In this document: positions 8,490 to 16,026 of the stretch, one piece after another
Layout of the letters: each line of letters begins with the position of its first letter
Position numbering within the stretch: position 1 is the stretch's first letter
NCBI GenBank assembly: GCA_034178815.1
Contig: JAXFQS010000089.1
Location: 1-28,134 of the forward strand
Source: JAXFQS01 sp034178815
GTDB lineage: Bacteria; Verrucomicrobiota; Kiritimatiellia; RFP12; DVOR01
Direction: 5' to 3'
DNA length: 28,134 bases
Notes under the pieces: generated by a model
Told to the model about the DNA's origin: nothing
Seen by the model: only the letters and a program-made list of their open reading frames with translations
The model's database searches: none
Made by a program: the position numbers and the translations under genes

Positions 8490-8589
8490 TGGGAAGGATG
8501 CCGGCGCGTCCAAGGCGGAAAAGGTAGCGTAGAAAGCCCCCATTCAGTCGCCGCTGAGCCCTTTTTACGGCGGATAGAGGGACTTTTGC

Positions 8590-8619
8590 TTGCCTATCCC
8601 GCGGGTGAAGCGATATACT
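8590..8619 (+). promoter_or_regulatory. Promoter of the DUF6259-type gene
   Basis: TTGCCT (8590-8595) and TATACT (8614-8619) are 18 nt apart. The transcript would start near 8626, giving a leader of about 48 nt with an AGGGAG ribosome site at 8661-8666. The upstream stretch 8490-8589 contains only a weak CGCCG/CGGCG stem (8549-8572). Confidence 0.6.
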
Positions 8620-8673
8620 TAGGACGAGCCCTTCGGATTGGCCGCGGGGAAGTATGGAAAAGGGAGACAGAAG

Positions 8674-10734
8674 ATGAGACTATCGAACCAATTAGTTGCC
8701 ATCGCCGGGCTGATTTCAGGGGTAGCCCTCGCCGCCGAGCCCGTGCGACTGGGAGCCTTCGAGGTTGGCTTTGGAATGAGATTCGCCCGTCCGGGCGTCG
8801 CCAACCGGTACTTCAACCACGGCGAGATGCTCTCGCTGCAAGTCCAGACCAATTCGACCCGTTTGACCGCCACCTGGAAGGGCCATAAACTCTGCGGAAG
8901 CAACTTTGTCGTCACCGCCGTTTTCGACGCTCAGCCCGATGGCGGCTGGTCTTGGAACTTCGCCTATCAGGGGAATATCGCGACCAACCTTGATGTCGAG
9001 CAAATCGTCTTCCCCATACTCGATGCGCCGCGCACAGACAAGACCGCAATCGTCTTCCCCCGTATGATTGGGCAGGTGCGCCGCCCAGCCTGGAAGTCCC
9101 TTCCGCCTTCCGGCTTCGTCTGCGAGGCCGTCCCCCACGCCTTCCGCTTCATCGCAGCCTACGACGAGGCCTCCACCTCCGTCTATCTCGACGAACGCGG
9201 CGCGAGAGGCTTCGCAGGAAAGATGATTGCCCGCCAGGGCCCGAAACCCAATACCGTACGCCTGATTGCCCTGCACGAAATGGCGCTCACCAACGGCGCA
9301 AACAGCGCCGGTTCGCTCCCCTTCGGCGGAACCATCCGCGCCTACAAGGGTGGCTGGTACGAGGCCGCGCGCATCTACCGAGAGTGGGTTCGGACGCAAG
9401 ACTGGGCTAAGGCCGCCCGCGAACGGCCGGTGTCGCCTAAATTGAGGGACATAGCCCTGTGGATGTGGAACCGCGGTAGCGCCGAACAGGTCATCTCCCC
9501 TGCCGAGCGTTTCCAGGATGAGACGGGACTCAACCCCGCCATTGACTGGTATTGGTGGCATAAAATCCCCTACGACCACGGCTATCCCAACTTCTGGCCT
9601 CCTCGCGAGGGCGAGGCGGCTTTCCGCAAGGCGGTGGCGCGGATGAAGCGGCGGGGAATCTTCTCCCAAGTCTACACCAACGGCATGACTTGGGACTGTG
9701 ACGATCCTTCGTTCGCCGAGCAGGGAGGGCTGGAGAGCGTGATTATCAGCCGTCGCGGGTCGAAGGCCTACGAGCGGCATGTGTTCAATACGCATACGGG
9801 GCACGCGTTGGCGTATATGTGCGGCGAAGGCAAGCGCTACCAAGATGTTTTTGTAGACCTCACGCGCCAGTTAGCGTCGTGCGGACTGGATGGTTTGTAT
9901 ATGGATATGATCGCCAGTTGCACGCTTGCCTCGTGCTGGAATCCCGCCCATTCGCATCCCCAAGGCGGGGGCACGGCGCAGGCTGACGGCTATCGGGCTT
10001 TTTTCCGTCGCGTGAAACGGGAAAGTCCCACTTTGCTACTCTCCAGCGAGGAACCGAGCGAGGAGTACCTAGACTGCAACGAAGCCGCCATCAGCCTGTG
10101 GCAGACACCCGAGCGTCTCTTTGACATCGGGGCGCCTGCCTGCGAGGCGGTTCCGGTCTATGTGGCGTTGCACCACGGCGAAATAGCCCTCTTTGGTTCC
10201 TATGCAATCATGGGCGGGGTGACGCCTTGGGATCCGACTTGGCCGACCCACAACAAGTGGAAGGATGAGTCCTATTGGGCGAAAATCTACCCGCAAGACC
10301 AGTTCGCTCTAGAGTTCGCCACGGGGCCTTCGATGGGCATCCAGCCGTGCGTGCACAACTTGACACTGGAGCAAATCGAAGACCCTAAACTGGCGGCGGA
10401 CTGGACCTTCGTCAAGCAGACTGCACGCTTCTATCACGCCAACCGCGACTTGCTCTACGATGGCGAGTTGCTGGCTCCCGGTCGGATGCAGTGCGACATC
10501 AAGCCCCTCAATATGGCCATCCGCGGCATCTACACCTGCGAGAAGAACCTCTACATTGCGCCCTCCCGTCAGCCCGCGGTCAAGCACAACTTCTGGCGCG
10601 CTCCAGACGGCAGGAAGGGGCTAATCGTGGTCAACTGGACGAGTGAACCGCGGCAGTGGCGTGTTTCCGCGCCTGCGGGTGAGTTCAATGGGACGCTGCC
10701 GCCGAGAACCTGGCAACGCATCGACATTCAGTAG
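8674..10734 (+). CDS. Secreted DUF6259-type putative glycosidase
   Basis: This 686-residue secreted protein starts at the ATG at 8674, since AGGGAG lies 7 nt upstream and a good signal peptide follows (MRLSNQLVAIAGLISGVALAA). An upstream in-frame ATG at 8638 would place basic residues before the signal and is rejected. A beta-sandwich region (about 22-230) comes first, then 'YKGGWYEAARIYREWVR' leads into a TIM-barrel region (about 240-600). This layout matches DUF6259 proteins, which are distant relatives of GH36/GH101-like retaining glycosidases. Candidate catalytic residues are Asp411 in 'GLDGLYMDMIA' at a strand end and Glu459/Glu460 in 'LLSSEEPSEEYLD'. A small beta domain closes the chain (about 610-686). 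No activity is established for the family to my knowledge. The family name is from recall and the catalytic residues are inferred. Confidence 0.78.
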   Translation: MRLSNQLVAIAGLISGVALAAEPVRLGAFEVGFGMRFARPGVANRYFNHGEMLSLQVQTNSTRLTATWKGHKLCGSNFVVTAVFDAQPDGGWSWNFAYQGNIATNLDVEQIVFPILDAPRTDKTAIVFPRMIGQVRRPAWKSLPPSGFVCEAVPHAFRFIAAYDEASTSVYLDERGARGFAGKMIARQGPKPNTVRLIALHEMALTNGANSAGSLPFGGTIRAYKGGWYEAARIYREWVRTQDWAKAARERPVSPKLRDIALWMWNRGSAEQVISPAERFQDETGLNPAIDWYWWHKIPYDHGYPNFWPPREGEAAFRKAVARMKRRGIFSQVYTNGMTWDCDDPSFAEQGGLESVIISRRGSKAYERHVFNTHTGHALAYMCGEGKRYQDVFVDLTRQLASCGLDGLYMDMIASCTLASCWNPAHSHPQGGGTAQADGYRAFFRRVKRESPTLLLSSEEPSEEYLDCNEAAISLWQTPERLFDIGAPACEAVPVYVALHHGEIALFGSYAIMGGVTPWDPTWPTHNKWKDESYWAKIYPQDQFALEFATGPSMGIQPCVHNLTLEQIEDPKLAADWTFVKQTARFYHANRDLLYDGELLAPGRMQCDIKPLNMAIRGIYTCEKNLYIAPSRQPAVKHNFWRAPDGRKGLIVVNWTSEPRQWRVSAPAGEFNGTLPPRTWQRIDIQ

Positions 10735-10744
10735 TTCCGCCAGC

Positions 10745-10783
10745 ACTGCCGGAGGCGGGTGGTAGCGTCTTGCCTCCGGCAGT
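10745..10783. terminator. Bidirectional hairpin between convergent genes
   Basis: A perfect 12-bp inverted repeat, ACTGCCGGAGGC (10745-10756) and its complement (10772-10783), flanks a 15-nt loop. It lies between the stop of the DUF6259-type gene (10734) and the stop of the minus-strand gene (10805), as expected of a shared terminator. Neither side has a clear T tract, so termination may depend on stem strength or Rho. Confidence 0.65.
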
Positions 10784-10804
10784 TAGCATTGACTGTTGGG
10801 CGGA

Positions 10805-12343
10805 TTACGGACGGGGTTCGCTGGCGGTTGCCTCGATGCAGTCGGCCAAGTATTCGAGACAGCGGGCGACATAAACGGTGCAGTTAATCCAGTCCGTCCA
10901 TTTGCCTCGCGGGAACTCGGTGGGAATCGTGCCATCGGGGCGTTGGAATCTCGTAATATTGTCGGCCAGCGCTTGGGCCTTGGCTAGGTAGAGCGGTTCG
11001 CGCGTGGCGACATAGGCTGCGGCGAATCCGCGTATCATATCGCCCATGGAGGCGTCGACCGGTGTGTAGAACTCGTACTGTTCGAGCACGGTCGGAAGCG
11101 ACCACTCTTTCCAGCCCCAGTGATGCAGTGGCGAGCCCCAAATGGTGAATTGGTCTTCGCTCCAGGAGATGAGTTCCCGGGCTAGGGGGAGTTGGCTTTT
11201 GTCCTTGAAAAGGCGTACGGCCGTATCGACGGCGAAGCCTTTTTGAAGACCGACATAGGGGGGCTTCGGATCGACATCTTCAAACTGAGAATCCCAGTTC
11301 CAGGTGACGCAGGGGCCGTTCAGCACGAAGGCAAAGGCTCGGGCGGCGGCGTTGGTGTAGGCGGGATCGGCGTCCCGTTTCGAGAGGCGTTCGAAGAGTC
11401 CGAGGATGCTGCGGTCTGGAATAAGCCTGTTGGGGCAGAGTACTTTTCCGTCTTTCTCGCGGACTTTGAGCGGCCAGGTTCCGTCTTCGCCTTGGAGGCG
11501 CATATAGGTCTTGGCGGTTTTGACGGCGGCCTCAAGGTAGCGTGGATCTCCGGTGGCTTCTGTGAGGTCGAGCCAAGCGTGGGCGGCGTGGGCGGGATAG
11601 AGGAGCATGTTCTGGCCGGCGAGTCTTCTGGAAACTGGGTTGCGCCCACCCCAGTAGGTGGGTGAGAAGTGGGCGAGGGGGGCGTCGGCGGGTTGGCTGT
11701 GGGCGATGAGCCAGTCGGCCATGATGCGGGCTTTTGCCAGGGCTGGTGCGCGATTGGTCTCGTTCAGGCTGGCGTGGCGCACCAAGGCTTCAATCATGGA
11801 GCTGATGATTTTGGAGGGATAGGAGTAGAGGTAATATCCGGCGGGCGGGTTGGCTCCCTCTTTCCAGGATTGGACATAGGGCAGGCGGAAGACGGCCGCA
11901 TAGACGCGTGCGGCGGTCGTTCGATAGTCTTGTTTGGCGGGGTTGTAGGGGCCTTTGAAGACGGCTGCGCGCCAGAAGCGGCGGCGGGCGCCTGCGACGG
12001 TTAGGGTATAGTAGTCGGAGGGGAGTTTGTCCCAAATGGCGGACGGGATCGGGTGCCAGGGTTTGAGCGCGGTCCAGGTGTTGGTCAGGCCGGAGTCGCC
12101 TCCGAGGATGCAGGTGTAGGAGTTGGTGCCCGGAATCTCCTTGATGTCGAAGGCCGGAGGGTGGATGTAGGCTCTGGCGTTGGCGTTCCAGAATGGGCGC
12201 GTGCCGGGGATTCCGGGACGCAGGGGAACGAGGGCTTCTTGGCGTGCGGCGGCGTTGAGGGTGTCCCAGTTTGGTGACTGGGCGCTCTGAACGCCGGCAG
12301 CTAGGATGAGGGTACCGATGAGAAGGGTGGATTGAATCTTCAC
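10805..12343 (-). CDS. Secreted alpha/alpha-barrel protein, probable glycan-active enzyme
   Basis: This 512-residue protein starts at a GTG (12341-12343) with AGGGAG 6 nt upstream. The signal peptide is 'MKIQSTLLIGTLILAAGVQSA'. From about residue 120 the chain consists of amphipathic helices with repeated features typical of an alpha/alpha toroid, as in GH88/105, GH127-like or polysaccharide-lyase and epimerase families: 'AWLDLTEATGDPRYLEAAVK', 'RLQGEDGTWPLKV', 'SWSEDQFTIWG', and 'TREPLYLAKAQALADNITRF' before 'QRPDGTIPTEF'. I cannot assign a family or catalytic residues. The phrase 'GEDGTWP' followed by another near the C-terminus resembles the internal repeats of such toroids. It is transcribed towards the DUF6259-type gene from its own promoter (12397-12425). 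The context of secreted glycosidases suggests a role in polysaccharide breakdown (inference). Confidence 0.78.
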   Translation of the reverse strand: MKIQSTLLIGTLILAAGVQSAQSPNWDTLNAAARQEALVPLRPGIPGTRPFWNANARAYIHPPAFDIKEIPGTNSYTCILGGDSGLTNTWTALKPWHPIPSAIWDKLPSDYYTLTVAGARRRFWRAAVFKGPYNPAKQDYRTTAARVYAAVFRLPYVQSWKEGANPPAGYYLYSYPSKIISSMIEALVRHASLNETNRAPALAKARIMADWLIAHSQPADAPLAHFSPTYWGGRNPVSRRLAGQNMLLYPAHAAHAWLDLTEATGDPRYLEAAVKTAKTYMRLQGEDGTWPLKVREKDGKVLCPNRLIPDRSILGLFERLSKRDADPAYTNAAARAFAFVLNGPCVTWNWDSQFEDVDPKPPYVGLQKGFAVDTAVRLFKDKSQLPLARELISWSEDQFTIWGSPLHHWGWKEWSLPTVLEQYEFYTPVDASMGDMIRGFAAAYVATREPLYLAKAQALADNITRFQRPDGTIPTEFPRGKWTDWINCTVYVARCLEYLADCIEATASEPRP

Positions 12344-12396
12344 GAGGAACTCCCTGTTGGTTGATGTGGTGGCCGGCTTCCAGTGCCGACCCTAAA

Positions 12397-12425
12397 AAGG
12401 TATCACAGCCGAGGGCCTGTGTCAA
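12397..12425 (-). promoter_or_regulatory. Promoter of the alpha/alpha-barrel gene
   Basis: On the minus strand a perfect TTGACA (plus 12420-12425) is followed after 17 nt by TACCTT (plus 12397-12402), a TAnnnT -10. The start would be near 12390, with a leader of about 47 nt. Confidence 0.5.
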
Positions 12426-12484
12426 GGGCATTTCCCGTTCGGACGGCGGGTAAGACTTGTGCGTGGGGGTTGGAAGGATTGTGG

Positions 12485-12513
12485 TTGCCTGATTCTTGGG
12501 AATGTGGTAATTT
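12485..12513 (+). promoter_or_regulatory. Probable promoter of yraN, leaderless arrangement
   Basis: TTGCCT (12485-12490) and TAATTT (12508-12513) are 17 nt apart. The expected start, about 7 nt after the -10, falls at or next to the ATG at 12521, so the transcript would have almost no leader. No Shine-Dalgarno is visible before that ATG, which agrees. Confidence 0.4.
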
Positions 12514-12520
12514 GGTTGGT

Positions 12521-12973
12521 ATGAAATGGTGGTTCTCTAGGCAGTCGCCGCGGGTGGCTGATGCCACCCCTACAGTCCGGCTGGGGCGTTGGGGCGAAGG
12601 CATTGCCGCCGCGCATCTGCGCGAAGAGGGCTATGCGATTCTCGGGCGAAATGTGCGCGTGCCGCCGCACGGGGAAATCGACTTGGTGGCACGAAGGGAG
12701 GGGCTTTTGGCCTTCGTGGAGGTCAAGACGCGGCGCAATGAGCGGTATATCCGTCCGGCCGATGCGGTCAATGCCGAGAAGCGGCGGAATATCTCCCGCG
12801 CGGTTCGCGGATTCCTCCGAAAGGCCTTTTCTCCCGGGCTTCTCTACCGTTGCGACATTGTCGAGGTTGTCGGGCTTCCGGAGCAGGGCAAACCCCTCGT
12901 GCGCCACCTTGAGGGCACCCAACTGGTCAACCCCGATGCCCACGGAGTCTATCATAAACCCTACAATCCCTAA
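12521..12973 (+). CDS. YraN/UPF0102 family nuclease-fold protein
   Basis: This 150-residue protein matches the YraN (UPF0102) family of PD-(D/E)XK nuclease-like proteins. Visible markers are 'GRWGEGIAAAHLREEGY', 'ILGRNVRVPPHGEIDLVA' with the family Glu-Ile-Asp, and 'AFVEVKTRR', the (D/E)xK element. Family members are usually about 115-130 residues, and homology here begins near residue 23. The start is chosen at the ATG at 12521; the frame stays open upstream to 12383, but that extension has no ribosome site and no homology. A GTG at 12554 is another possible start. A hairpin (12552-12569) lies inside the first codons. The stop is 12 nt before the next gene, so the two are probably co-transcribed. 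The cellular role of YraN is poorly defined; a DNA repair or recombination function is commonly proposed. Confidence 0.85.
   Translation: MKWWFSRQSPRVADATPTVRLGRWGEGIAAAHLREEGYAILGRNVRVPPHGEIDLVARREGLLAFVEVKTRRNERYIRPADAVNAEKRRNISRAVRGFLRKAFSPGLLYRCDIVEVVGLPEQGKPLVRHLEGTQLVNPDAHGVYHKPYNP
12552..12569. repeat. Perfect hairpin within the 5' coding region of yraN
   Basis: GGGTGGC (12552-12558) and GCCACCC (12563-12569) pair around the 4-nt loop TGAT. It lies 31 nt into the coding region, upstream of the conserved part of the protein, so it could be an inserted REP-like element or a translational control hairpin. Confidence 0.45.
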
Positions 12974-12985
12974 AGGAATCAACCC

Positions 12986-13591
12986 GTGAAACGACTGCTT
13001 GTCTTGTTGACGATTTGCGCTTTGGCTCCGACGCTCCAGGCCCGCCACCATCACGACCACGCGCTGGCCGCCACCGCGGCGGGCGTCATCATAGGAGCCG
13101 TTGGCGCGGCCGCCGTCTCGTCGCTCTCCAACGCGCACATTGCCTGGACGCCGTTGATGATTGGTCTGGTCGACGCGGCGCAGTTGCCGTCGGCGCAGAT
13201 GGTGTGCGGTCTGAGGGTCAACTTGTTTGTCGGAGGTGGTTGCCAGGCTCTGTACGGCATCGAGACGGCGGGGCTCTACAATGATGACATCTTGCTCTAT
13301 GGAATCCAGACGGCGGGTATCTACAACTATGCCGCAGCGGGCGGGGGAATGCAGGTCGCGGGGGTGAACAATGCCAACAAATTGGCGGGTGTCCAGATTG
13401 GCGCGGTCAATGTATGCGACAACTTCTCGGGCACGCAGATTGGGGCGGTCAACTATGCCGCGGGCGGGGATTCGCTGCAGATTGGCGTGGTCAACATCAA
13501 CCGTTTCGGGCGGGGCGTGCAGGTGGGACTGGTGAACCTCTATCTTGACGGCGCGGTGCCGTTTATGCCGGTTTTCAATGCCCGCTTCTAG
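12986..13591 (+). CDS. Secreted surface-repeat protein (LA_2272-like repeats)
   Basis: This 201-residue protein begins at a GTG with AAAGGAA (12972-12978) upstream. The signal peptide is 'MKRLLVLLTICALAPTLQA', followed by a His-rich patch (RHHHDH) and a glycine/alanine-rich hydrophobic helix (about residues 30-50). The C-terminal two thirds is a run of near-repeats with a period of about 18-24 residues: 'LYGIETAGLYN', 'LYGIQTAGIYN', 'MQVAGVNNA', 'GVQIGAVNV', 'GTQIGAVNY', 'LQIGVVNI' and 'VQVGLVNLY'. This G-x-Q-x-G-x-V-N pattern is that of the LA_2272 surface repeat and would form a stacked beta structure. The protein is probably periplasmic or outer-membrane associated, with no enzyme motif. 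It lies 12 nt after yraN and 29 nt before the cupin gene. The repeat family is from recall; secretion and repeats are seen directly. Confidence 0.78.
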   Translation: MKRLLVLLTICALAPTLQARHHHDHALAATAAGVIIGAVGAAAVSSLSNAHIAWTPLMIGLVDAAQLPSAQMVCGLRVNLFVGGGCQALYGIETAGLYNDDILLYGIQTAGIYNYAAAGGGMQVAGVNNANKLAGVQIGAVNVCDNFSGTQIGAVNYAAGGDSLQIGVVNINRFGRGVQVGLVNLYLDGAVPFMPVFNARF

Positions 13592-13620
13592 CGCGCTTGG
13601 ATTGATACAGGAGGTTGAAA

Positions 13621-13974
13621 ATGATTGCGAAGTCGAATCAGTTGGAATCGTCGATTAGCCCATCTATGCGGGGCGGCGAGGGGGCGGTTCTGGTGGAGAA
13701 GTGGTTCAAGCCGGAGGCGTTTGGGGCGAAGGTGCGCATGTGCAACCGCCTGACGCTCCAGCCGGGGAGTTCGATTGGGCTGCACCGCCACGAGGGGGAG
13801 GATGAAATCTACCTCATTCTTTCGGGGGCGGGGACGGTGCTGGATGAAAAGGGCGTGGCACAGTCGGTCTCGGAGGGTGATGCGATTCTCACGGGGAAGG
13901 GGGAGTCGCACGCGCTGCGCAACGATGGGCACGAGCCCTTGACCCTAGCCGCCATCATTATTCTCTACGCCTAG
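13621..13974 (+). CDS. Single-domain cupin protein
   Basis: This 117-residue cytoplasmic protein is a small cupin. The first motif is 'GSSIGLHRHEGEDEIYLIL', with metal ligands His55, His57 and Glu60 or Glu62. The second motif holds His97 in 'GKGESHALRN'. The ATG at 13621 has an ideal AGGAGG (13609-13614) 6 nt upstream; a TTG two codons earlier lies inside the ribosome site and is rejected. Such proteins bind Mn, Fe or Zn and act as sugar isomerases, dioxygenases or ligand-binding modules, and the sequence does not say which. It lies 29 nt downstream of the surface-repeat gene and may end the yraN operon. No terminator with a T tract follows; the next spacer holds a large hairpin (14050-14101). 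Confidence 0.85.
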   Translation: MIAKSNQLESSISPSMRGGEGAVLVEKWFKPEAFGAKVRMCNRLTLQPGSSIGLHRHEGEDEIYLILSGAGTVLDEKGVAQSVSEGDAILTGKGESHALRNDGHEPLTLAAIIILYA

Positions 13975-14049
13975 CACCTACATTAGGGGAGCAATCGCCT
14001 TCAGCCGCATCCGTGCGCGCAACGGGTAGTCGGGAATGGGCGCGACTGG

Positions 14050-14101
14050 TAGGCACCCGCTACCGGAATTCCTTGGCAGGTTCGCCATCCGGAGGTGCCT
14101 A
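14050..14101. repeat. Large composite hairpin between cupin and tetR
   Basis: Three successive stems nest in one 52-nt element: TAGGCACC (14050-14057) with GGTGCCTA (14094-14101), CCGGA (14063-14067) with TCCGG (14088-14092), and TGGC (14074-14077) with GCCA (14084-14087) around a 6-nt loop. The 3' arm is nearly continuous and the 5' arm carries two bulges. It could terminate the cupin transcript or be a dispersed element; part of it recurs near 27155. Confidence 0.5.
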
Positions 14102-14154
14102 GGATGGGCTTCCGGCAGTACGCATCTTTTTCTTGGGCGGATAGGCGAAATTGC

Positions 14155-14183
14155 TTGCATACCAACCGGTAAGTATGTATAAT
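14155..14183 (+). promoter_or_regulatory. Strong promoter of the efflux operon
   Basis: TTGCAT (14155-14160), a 17-nt spacer and a perfect TATAAT (14178-14183) make the best promoter in the window. Transcription should start near 14190, only about 8 nt before the tetR ATG (14198). No Shine-Dalgarno is present in that short leader. Confidence 0.8.
14156..14179. promoter_or_regulatory. AcrR-like operator filling the promoter spacer
   Basis: A 20-bp palindrome has arms CATAC (14158-14162) and GTATG (14173-14177) around a self-complementary ACCGGT core (14165-14170). Extended by two bases per side, the outer half-sites are TGCATAC and GTATGTA, nearly those of the known E. coli AcrR box (TACATAC and GTATGTA with the same 10-nt gap). 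A bound TetR dimer would sit between and over the -35 and -10 and block RNA polymerase, giving autorepression of tetR and the pump genes. Confidence 0.75.
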
Positions 14184-14197
14184 TCGCGCCAGTCACT

Positions 14198-14815
14198 ATG
14201 GCACGGAAATCGAAGGAAGAGGCGCTTGAGACGCGCAACCGGATTCTGACGGCGGCAGTCGATCTGATTGCCGAAAAGGGGTATGCGCGCACCACCTTCG
14301 AGGACATTGCCGAGCGGCTGGAGTTGACCAAAGGGGCGGTCTACTGGCACTTCAAGACCAAGCCCGACCTGCTGACCGAATTGATTCTTCTGGCAACGAA
14401 GTTGCGCCTGGAGGCGCTCGGCGAACCGAAGGTCTTCCCGCGCGGCGCCATCAAAGAGTACTTCGTACGGTGGGCGCGCCACATTGTGGAGCACCCGCTC
14501 GCGCGGAAACTCTTCTACCTCTTCGAATTTCAGGTCGAATTTTCGAGCGAACTTCTGCTGGAACTGCGCCAGCGCCTGCGCAACCGCACGCAGGGGCCGC
14601 ACGAAATCATCAGCCAGGAACTCAACCGCCTTGTCGAGAGCGGCGAGGCCGACTTGCTGATGCCCCCGGAAGAACTCGCCGTCTCCTTCAGCGGCAGTTG
14701 GTTCGGCATCGTCAAAGGGTGGTTTTTCCACAACAGACAGTTTGATTTGCCGGCGATGGTCGGCAAGGTTTTCGATGCGATGGAGACATCGTTCATCCGC
14801 TATAGGGAGAAGTAA
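14198..14815 (+). CDS. TetR/AcrR family repressor of the efflux operon
   Basis: This 205-residue regulator has the TetR N-terminal helix-turn-helix (about residues 10-57). The start 'MARKSKEEALETRNRIL' and 'LTKGAVYWHFKTKPDLL' closely follow E. coli AcrR and TtgR. The remaining helical C-terminal domain (about 65-205) is the ligand-binding and dimer part and is poorly conserved, as usual. It is the first gene of the operon and lies directly behind a promoter containing an AcrR-like palindrome (14156-14179), so autoregulation and control of the pump genes are very likely. In this family, binding of drugs or other hydrophobic compounds releases the repressor. Its stop codon is 1 nt before the next ATG, and the ribosome site of the next gene lies inside its last codons. 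The inducer is unknown. Confidence 0.93.
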   Translation: MARKSKEEALETRNRILTAAVDLIAEKGYARTTFEDIAERLELTKGAVYWHFKTKPDLLTELILLATKLRLEALGEPKVFPRGAIKEYFVRWARHIVEHPLARKLFYLFEFQVEFSSELLLELRQRLRNRTQGPHEIISQELNRLVESGEADLLMPPEELAVSFSGSWFGIVKGWFFHNRQFDLPAMVGKVFDAMETSFIRYREK

Positions 14816-14816
14816 A

Positions 14817-16010
14817 ATGGCACAAGAACAATCCACCCTCAAGAGCAAAGCAGCCGCCGCGTTCGGCTGGACGCTGACCGCCCTCTGCTTCACCGCCATC
14901 GGTTATTTCGGGCACGACCTCGTCGCCAAATACGCCAAAGACAAGGGCCCCGCCGCCAGTCTCGCCATTCCGAGACAACTCATCGTCGAAGGCACCATCG
15001 GCAGCGCCGTCTACAACCCCGTCGAAGAAAATGTCGCCCATGTCGAAGCCATCCAGGAGGTCGACATCCTGCCCCAGATCTCCGGCTACCTCACCGCCGT
15101 CAACTTCAAGGAAGGCGCCACCGTCAAAGCCGGCGACATCCTCTACACCATCGACGACGAACAGTATGTCGCGACCGTCAAAGCCCGCGAGGCTGACCTC
15201 GAAAAGGCCAAGGCCGAAGTCGCCCGCGCCGCCCTCTACCTCAAACGCCTTCAGGAGGCAGACGCCCGCGCCGTCTCCAAAATCGATATGGACAAGGCCA
15301 TCGCAGACGACCTTTCCGCCAAGGCCCAGGTGCTCCAGGCTGAGGCCACCCTCAACCTCGCCCGTATCAACCTCAAGCACACCAAAATCGTCGCCGCCAT
15401 ATCTGGGAGAATCGGCAAGACCCGCTGTAATGTCGGCGACTATGTCATGCCCTCAAGCGGCGCCCTTGCGCATATCGTCCAGACCGATCCCATACGCGTC
15501 GCATTCCCTATGACTGACCGCAAATATGTCGAAATCGCCCGCCAGTTTGCCAAGTCCATCAAGGGCGAAGAGAACGCCCATCGCCAGCGTATTCGCCTCC
15601 CCGATGACACCATCTATGCCCGCGAAGGCCAGTGGGAATTTGCCGACAATACAATGGATAGCCAGACGGCCTCCATTGCCATGCGCATCCGCTTCGCGAA
15701 CCCGGACGGAATCCTCGTGCCCAATACTTATGTCAAACTCCTGACTGACCGCATCCAGCCGCCAACCCTCAAGACCGTGCCCCAGATTGCCGTCCTCACC
15801 TCCGACAAAGGTTCGTTTGTCTGGAAACTCGACGAGAAGAACATTCCCGCGCTCGTCCCCGTCAAGGTCATCGCCACCGTCGGCACCGACACCTTCATCG
15901 AGACCGACCTCAAAGTCGGCGACCGCATCGTCAAGGACGGCATCCACAAGGTGATTGCCGGTCTCCCCGTCACACCGGCTCAAGTACCCGCCGCCCAGCC
16001 CGCCAAGTAG
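14817..16010 (+). CDS. RND efflux periplasmic membrane-fusion protein
   Basis: This 397-residue membrane-fusion protein of the AcrA/MexA (HlyD) type links the inner-membrane pump to the outer-membrane channel. The ATG at 14817 is chosen: AGGGAG (14804-14809) is correctly spaced and lies in the end of tetR, indicating translational coupling. A single N-terminal membrane helix (about residues 15-38) anchors it, and there is no lipobox, unlike AcrA. The lipoyl half-motif starts at 'EVDILPQISGYLTAVNFKEG' (about 75-125). An Ala/Lys/Glu-rich coiled-coil hairpin follows (about 120-190), then the second lipoyl half with 'ISGRIGKTRCNVGDYV' (about 197-215), a beta-barrel and a membrane-proximal domain. 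About 70 linker residues before the lipoyl domain are longer than usual. It is the second gene of the tetR operon, 16 nt upstream of the pump gene. Confidence 0.93.
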   Translation: MAQEQSTLKSKAAAAFGWTLTALCFTAIGYFGHDLVAKYAKDKGPAASLAIPRQLIVEGTIGSAVYNPVEENVAHVEAIQEVDILPQISGYLTAVNFKEGATVKAGDILYTIDDEQYVATVKAREADLEKAKAEVARAALYLKRLQEADARAVSKIDMDKAIADDLSAKAQVLQAEATLNLARINLKHTKIVAAISGRIGKTRCNVGDYVMPSSGALAHIVQTDPIRVAFPMTDRKYVEIARQFAKSIKGEENAHRQRIRLPDDTIYAREGQWEFADNTMDSQTASIAMRIRFANPDGILVPNTYVKLLTDRIQPPTLKTVPQIAVLTSDKGSFVWKLDEKNIPALVPVKVIATVGTDTFIETDLKVGDRIVKDGIHKVIAGLPVTPAQVPAAQPAK

Positions 16011-16026
16011 AGAAAAGAGGTCCAGT

